This document shows positions 39,915 through 41,266 of a stretch of DNA of 41,266 nucleotides, in pieces. The stretch covers positions 1-41,266 of the forward strand of contig SXOX01000062.1 in NCBI GenBank assembly GCA_005776585.1. Direction: 5' to 3'. Source of the DNA: Pseudomonadota bacterium. Lineage in GTDB: Bacteria > Myxococcota_A > UBA9042 > GCA-2863065. The notes beneath the pieces were generated by a model, which did not search any database, was not told the DNA's origin, and worked only from the letters and a program-made list of their open reading frames with translations. Position numbers and translations under genes: made by a program. Each line of letters begins with the position of its first letter. Within the stretch, counting starts at the first letter, position 1.

Positions 39915-40589
39915 ATGGAACGCAACACCTCGATATTATGGATGTTTCTGTTGGGCTGCGGGGACGCGTCCACGCCCGGGAGCCTGCTCGCGGTCGACTC
40001 CGGCGCCGAGGCCAGTGACATCGGTGACGGGGTGCTGTCGTCTTCCGATCAACCGTCACCGAACGCCCCCGAGACGGCGGCCGATGCCGCCGCGTTCGTC
40101 GATGCTGGCCACCCGCAGCCGCTGTGCGACACGACCGGGCGGCCCGCCGGTCCCCCAGGCTGCCCAAAGGGCAAGGCGCTCTGCATCGCGTGGCAAGGAG
40201 CGACCGCCGTCACGGGCTGCAACTCCCTCGGGTGCTGGAACGTCTCGCCATGCCCCGCGGATGGACCGTGCATCGACGGCGGCTCCGCTGGTGTGGGGTG
40301 CGTCTCCGGGATCGGCACCTGCGACGGCCTCTACGCCATGTTCGACGCGCTCGTCAGCCCCGAGCACAACCCGTGTGGCACCGACGCCGACTGCCATCAC
40401 CTCGACGCTGCCTGCACCGCGGGCCTCGGCCACTGGAAGCTGGCCGTGAACACGGGCGTCACGCAGGCGCAGATCACGGCCCTTGCGGCGCGCGCCAAGG
40501 CGTTGGGTTGCACGCAGTACACCTGCAATGCCGCGGCACCGTCGCCGAGTGTGCAGTGCAAGAGCGGCACCTGCGCTGAGAAGTGGTAG
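39915..40589 (+). CDS. Small Cys-rich lipoprotein
   Basis: 224 residues, no recognised family. The N-terminus ERNTSILWMFLLGC fits a short lipoprotein signal with an LLGC lipobox. An Asp/Ser/Ala-rich linker reaches about residue 65, followed by a globular part with many Cys (CPKGKALCIAWQGATAVTGC, GCWNVSPCPADGPC, CGTDADCHHLDAACTAG, CTQYTC, VQCKSGTC). The end, VQCKSGTCAEKW, resembles the ends of both domains in the divergent lipoprotein at 38806, as does the pattern CGTDADCHHL, so they may be distant relatives. I chose the ATG at 39915, with GGGAGG just before it, over the frame reaching 39861. Confidence 0.78.
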   Translation: MERNTSILWMFLLGCGDASTPGSLLAVDSGAEASDIGDGVLSSSDQPSPNAPETAADAAAFVDAGHPQPLCDTTGRPAGPPGCPKGKALCIAWQGATAVTGCNSLGCWNVSPCPADGPCIDGGSAGVGCVSGIGTCDGLYAMFDALVSPEHNPCGTDADCHHLDAACTAGLGHWKLAVNTGVTQAQITALAARAKALGCTQYTCNAAAPSPSVQCKSGTCAEKW

Positions 40590-40591
40590 CT

Positions 40592-40610
40592 GGACGTGGT
40601 TGGCGCGTCC
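40592..40610. terminator. Weak hairpin between convergent genes
   Basis: GGACG (40592-40596) and CGTCC (40606-40610) flank a 9-base loop in the 34-base gap between the lipoprotein and histidine phosphatase stops. There is no T-run; a weak terminator at best. Confidence 0.25.
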
Positions 40611-40623
40611 GTCTTCGACAAAG

Positions 40624-41253
40624 TCAGGGCCTCAAGTGGCCCACGTCGTTCAGTCCCACGAGCGTGGGTCCAAAGCGTCTCCACTCGAGCACCGTGACGC
40701 TCGCGCGGTCGAGGTGAAGCTGGCGAAACCGCGACAGGTCGAGGTCGAGCGCGCGGCAGAGGATGGTCAAGAGGGTGAACGTGTGGCTGACCACCGCGAC
40801 GGTGCCGCCCGGGTGGGCGACCCGCAGCCGCTCGATGGCCTCCCAGGCGCGCGCTGCGACCTCTCCGAGCGTCTCACCCCCAGGTCCCGGAAAGCGCACG
40901 TTGGCGGGGTCGGCCAGCCAGCGAGCCATGAGCTCCGGGTGCTGCGCATGGACCTCGCGCGCAACTCGCCCGTCCAGGTCTCCGAGGTGGATCTCGCGCA
41001 GCGCCGGCTCCGTGACGACTGCCACCGCTCCCGACTGCTGCGCAGCCACCGCCTCAGCCGTCTCGCGAGCGCGCCGCAGGTCGCTCGAGACGAGCTTGTC
41101 GACCGGCTCCGAGGCCAGCCGTGCCCCGAGTCGGCGGACCTCGTCGCGGCCGCGCGCGTTGAGCGCGACGTCGGTCTGGCCCAGGAAGAGACCGGCCTCG
41201 TTTGCGTCAGTAGTACCGTGGCGCAACAAGAGCAGGCGGAGGTCATGGCTCAC
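40624..41253 (-). CDS. Histidine phosphatase family protein
   Basis: 209 residues, phosphoglycerate-mutase-like (CobC/GpmB group). The catalytic LLRHGTTDAN has the phosphorylated His near residue 12. SSDLRRARETAEAV supplies the Arg, LREIHLGDLDGR the acid region, and VAVVSHTFTLLTIL the second His near residue 155. The family removes phosphate from small metabolites, for example alpha-ribazole phosphate, phosphoglycerate or sugar phosphates; the substrate cannot be told here and no cobalamin gene is near. The ATG lies 13 bases from the window end, so its promoter is outside. Confidence 0.9.
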   Translation of the reverse strand: MSHDLRLLLLRHGTTDANEAGLFLGQTDVALNARGRDEVRRLGARLASEPVDKLVSSDLRRARETAEAVAAQQSGAVAVVTEPALREIHLGDLDGRVAREVHAQHPELMARWLADPANVRFPGPGGETLGEVAARAWEAIERLRVAHPGGTVAVVSHTFTLLTILCRALDLDLSRFRQLHLDRASVTVLEWRRFGPTLVGLNDVGHLRP

Positions 41254-41266
41254 GTGACGAGCGTGC

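Overview
The window is GC-rich, densely packed bacterial DNA. Four features point to a Myxococcota-like (deltaproteobacterial) chromosome: several secreted proteins with Cys-rich modules and low-complexity Asp/Ala/Thr linkers behind lipoprotein signals, a MopE-like DDNCDGTVDEGC motif, a DUF4157/AAA+ pair of the type linked to extracellular contractile injection systems (eCIS), and a six-domain ribosomal protein S1. This placement is inference; no rRNA or tRNA gene is visible.

Layout. Positions 1-1495: a DUF4143-type ATPase gene with dyads at both ends. 1670-3127: a short operon pairing a ubiquitin-like MoaD/ThiS protein (C-terminal Gly-Gly) with a six-Asp-box (BNR) propeller protein. 3137-4962: gpsA, then a MazE/AbrB-like antitoxin with a PIN toxin. 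4976-11162: a tight minus-strand operon (FAH-family hydrolase, MoxR ATPase, DUF58, TgpA-like transglutaminase, pyrD) with overlaps of 4 bases and a candidate promoter. 11316-12461: a second toxin-antitoxin pair (Phd/YefM-like plus PIN) and a nucleotidyltransferase remnant. 12569-16912: DnaJ-TPR protein, rpsA, a zinc-lobe oxidoreductase and a double-ACT protein.

16962-32381 is the most unusual part. Three consecutive minus-strand genes encode a double AAA+ ATPase, a 1542-residue protein with two DUF4157 (HExxH) domains plus cell-wall-targeting modules, and a 2864-residue secreted mosaic with beta-rich repeats, a LamG-like domain and a long Cys-rich tail that includes three copies of a 165-residue unit in exact 495-base register. 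The first two overlap by 4 bases and look like an eCIS effector module separated from any injection machine, since no sheath, tube or baseplate gene is in the window.

32432-35238 is a phosphate-uptake operon (DUF47, PiT) translationally coupled to a secreted lipase lipoprotein. 35364-41253 holds a LysR regulator, a multicopper oxidase with Cys-rich additions, two small secreted Cys-rich lipoproteins and a histidine phosphatase. All functional calls rest on motifs read by eye; no database search was run.
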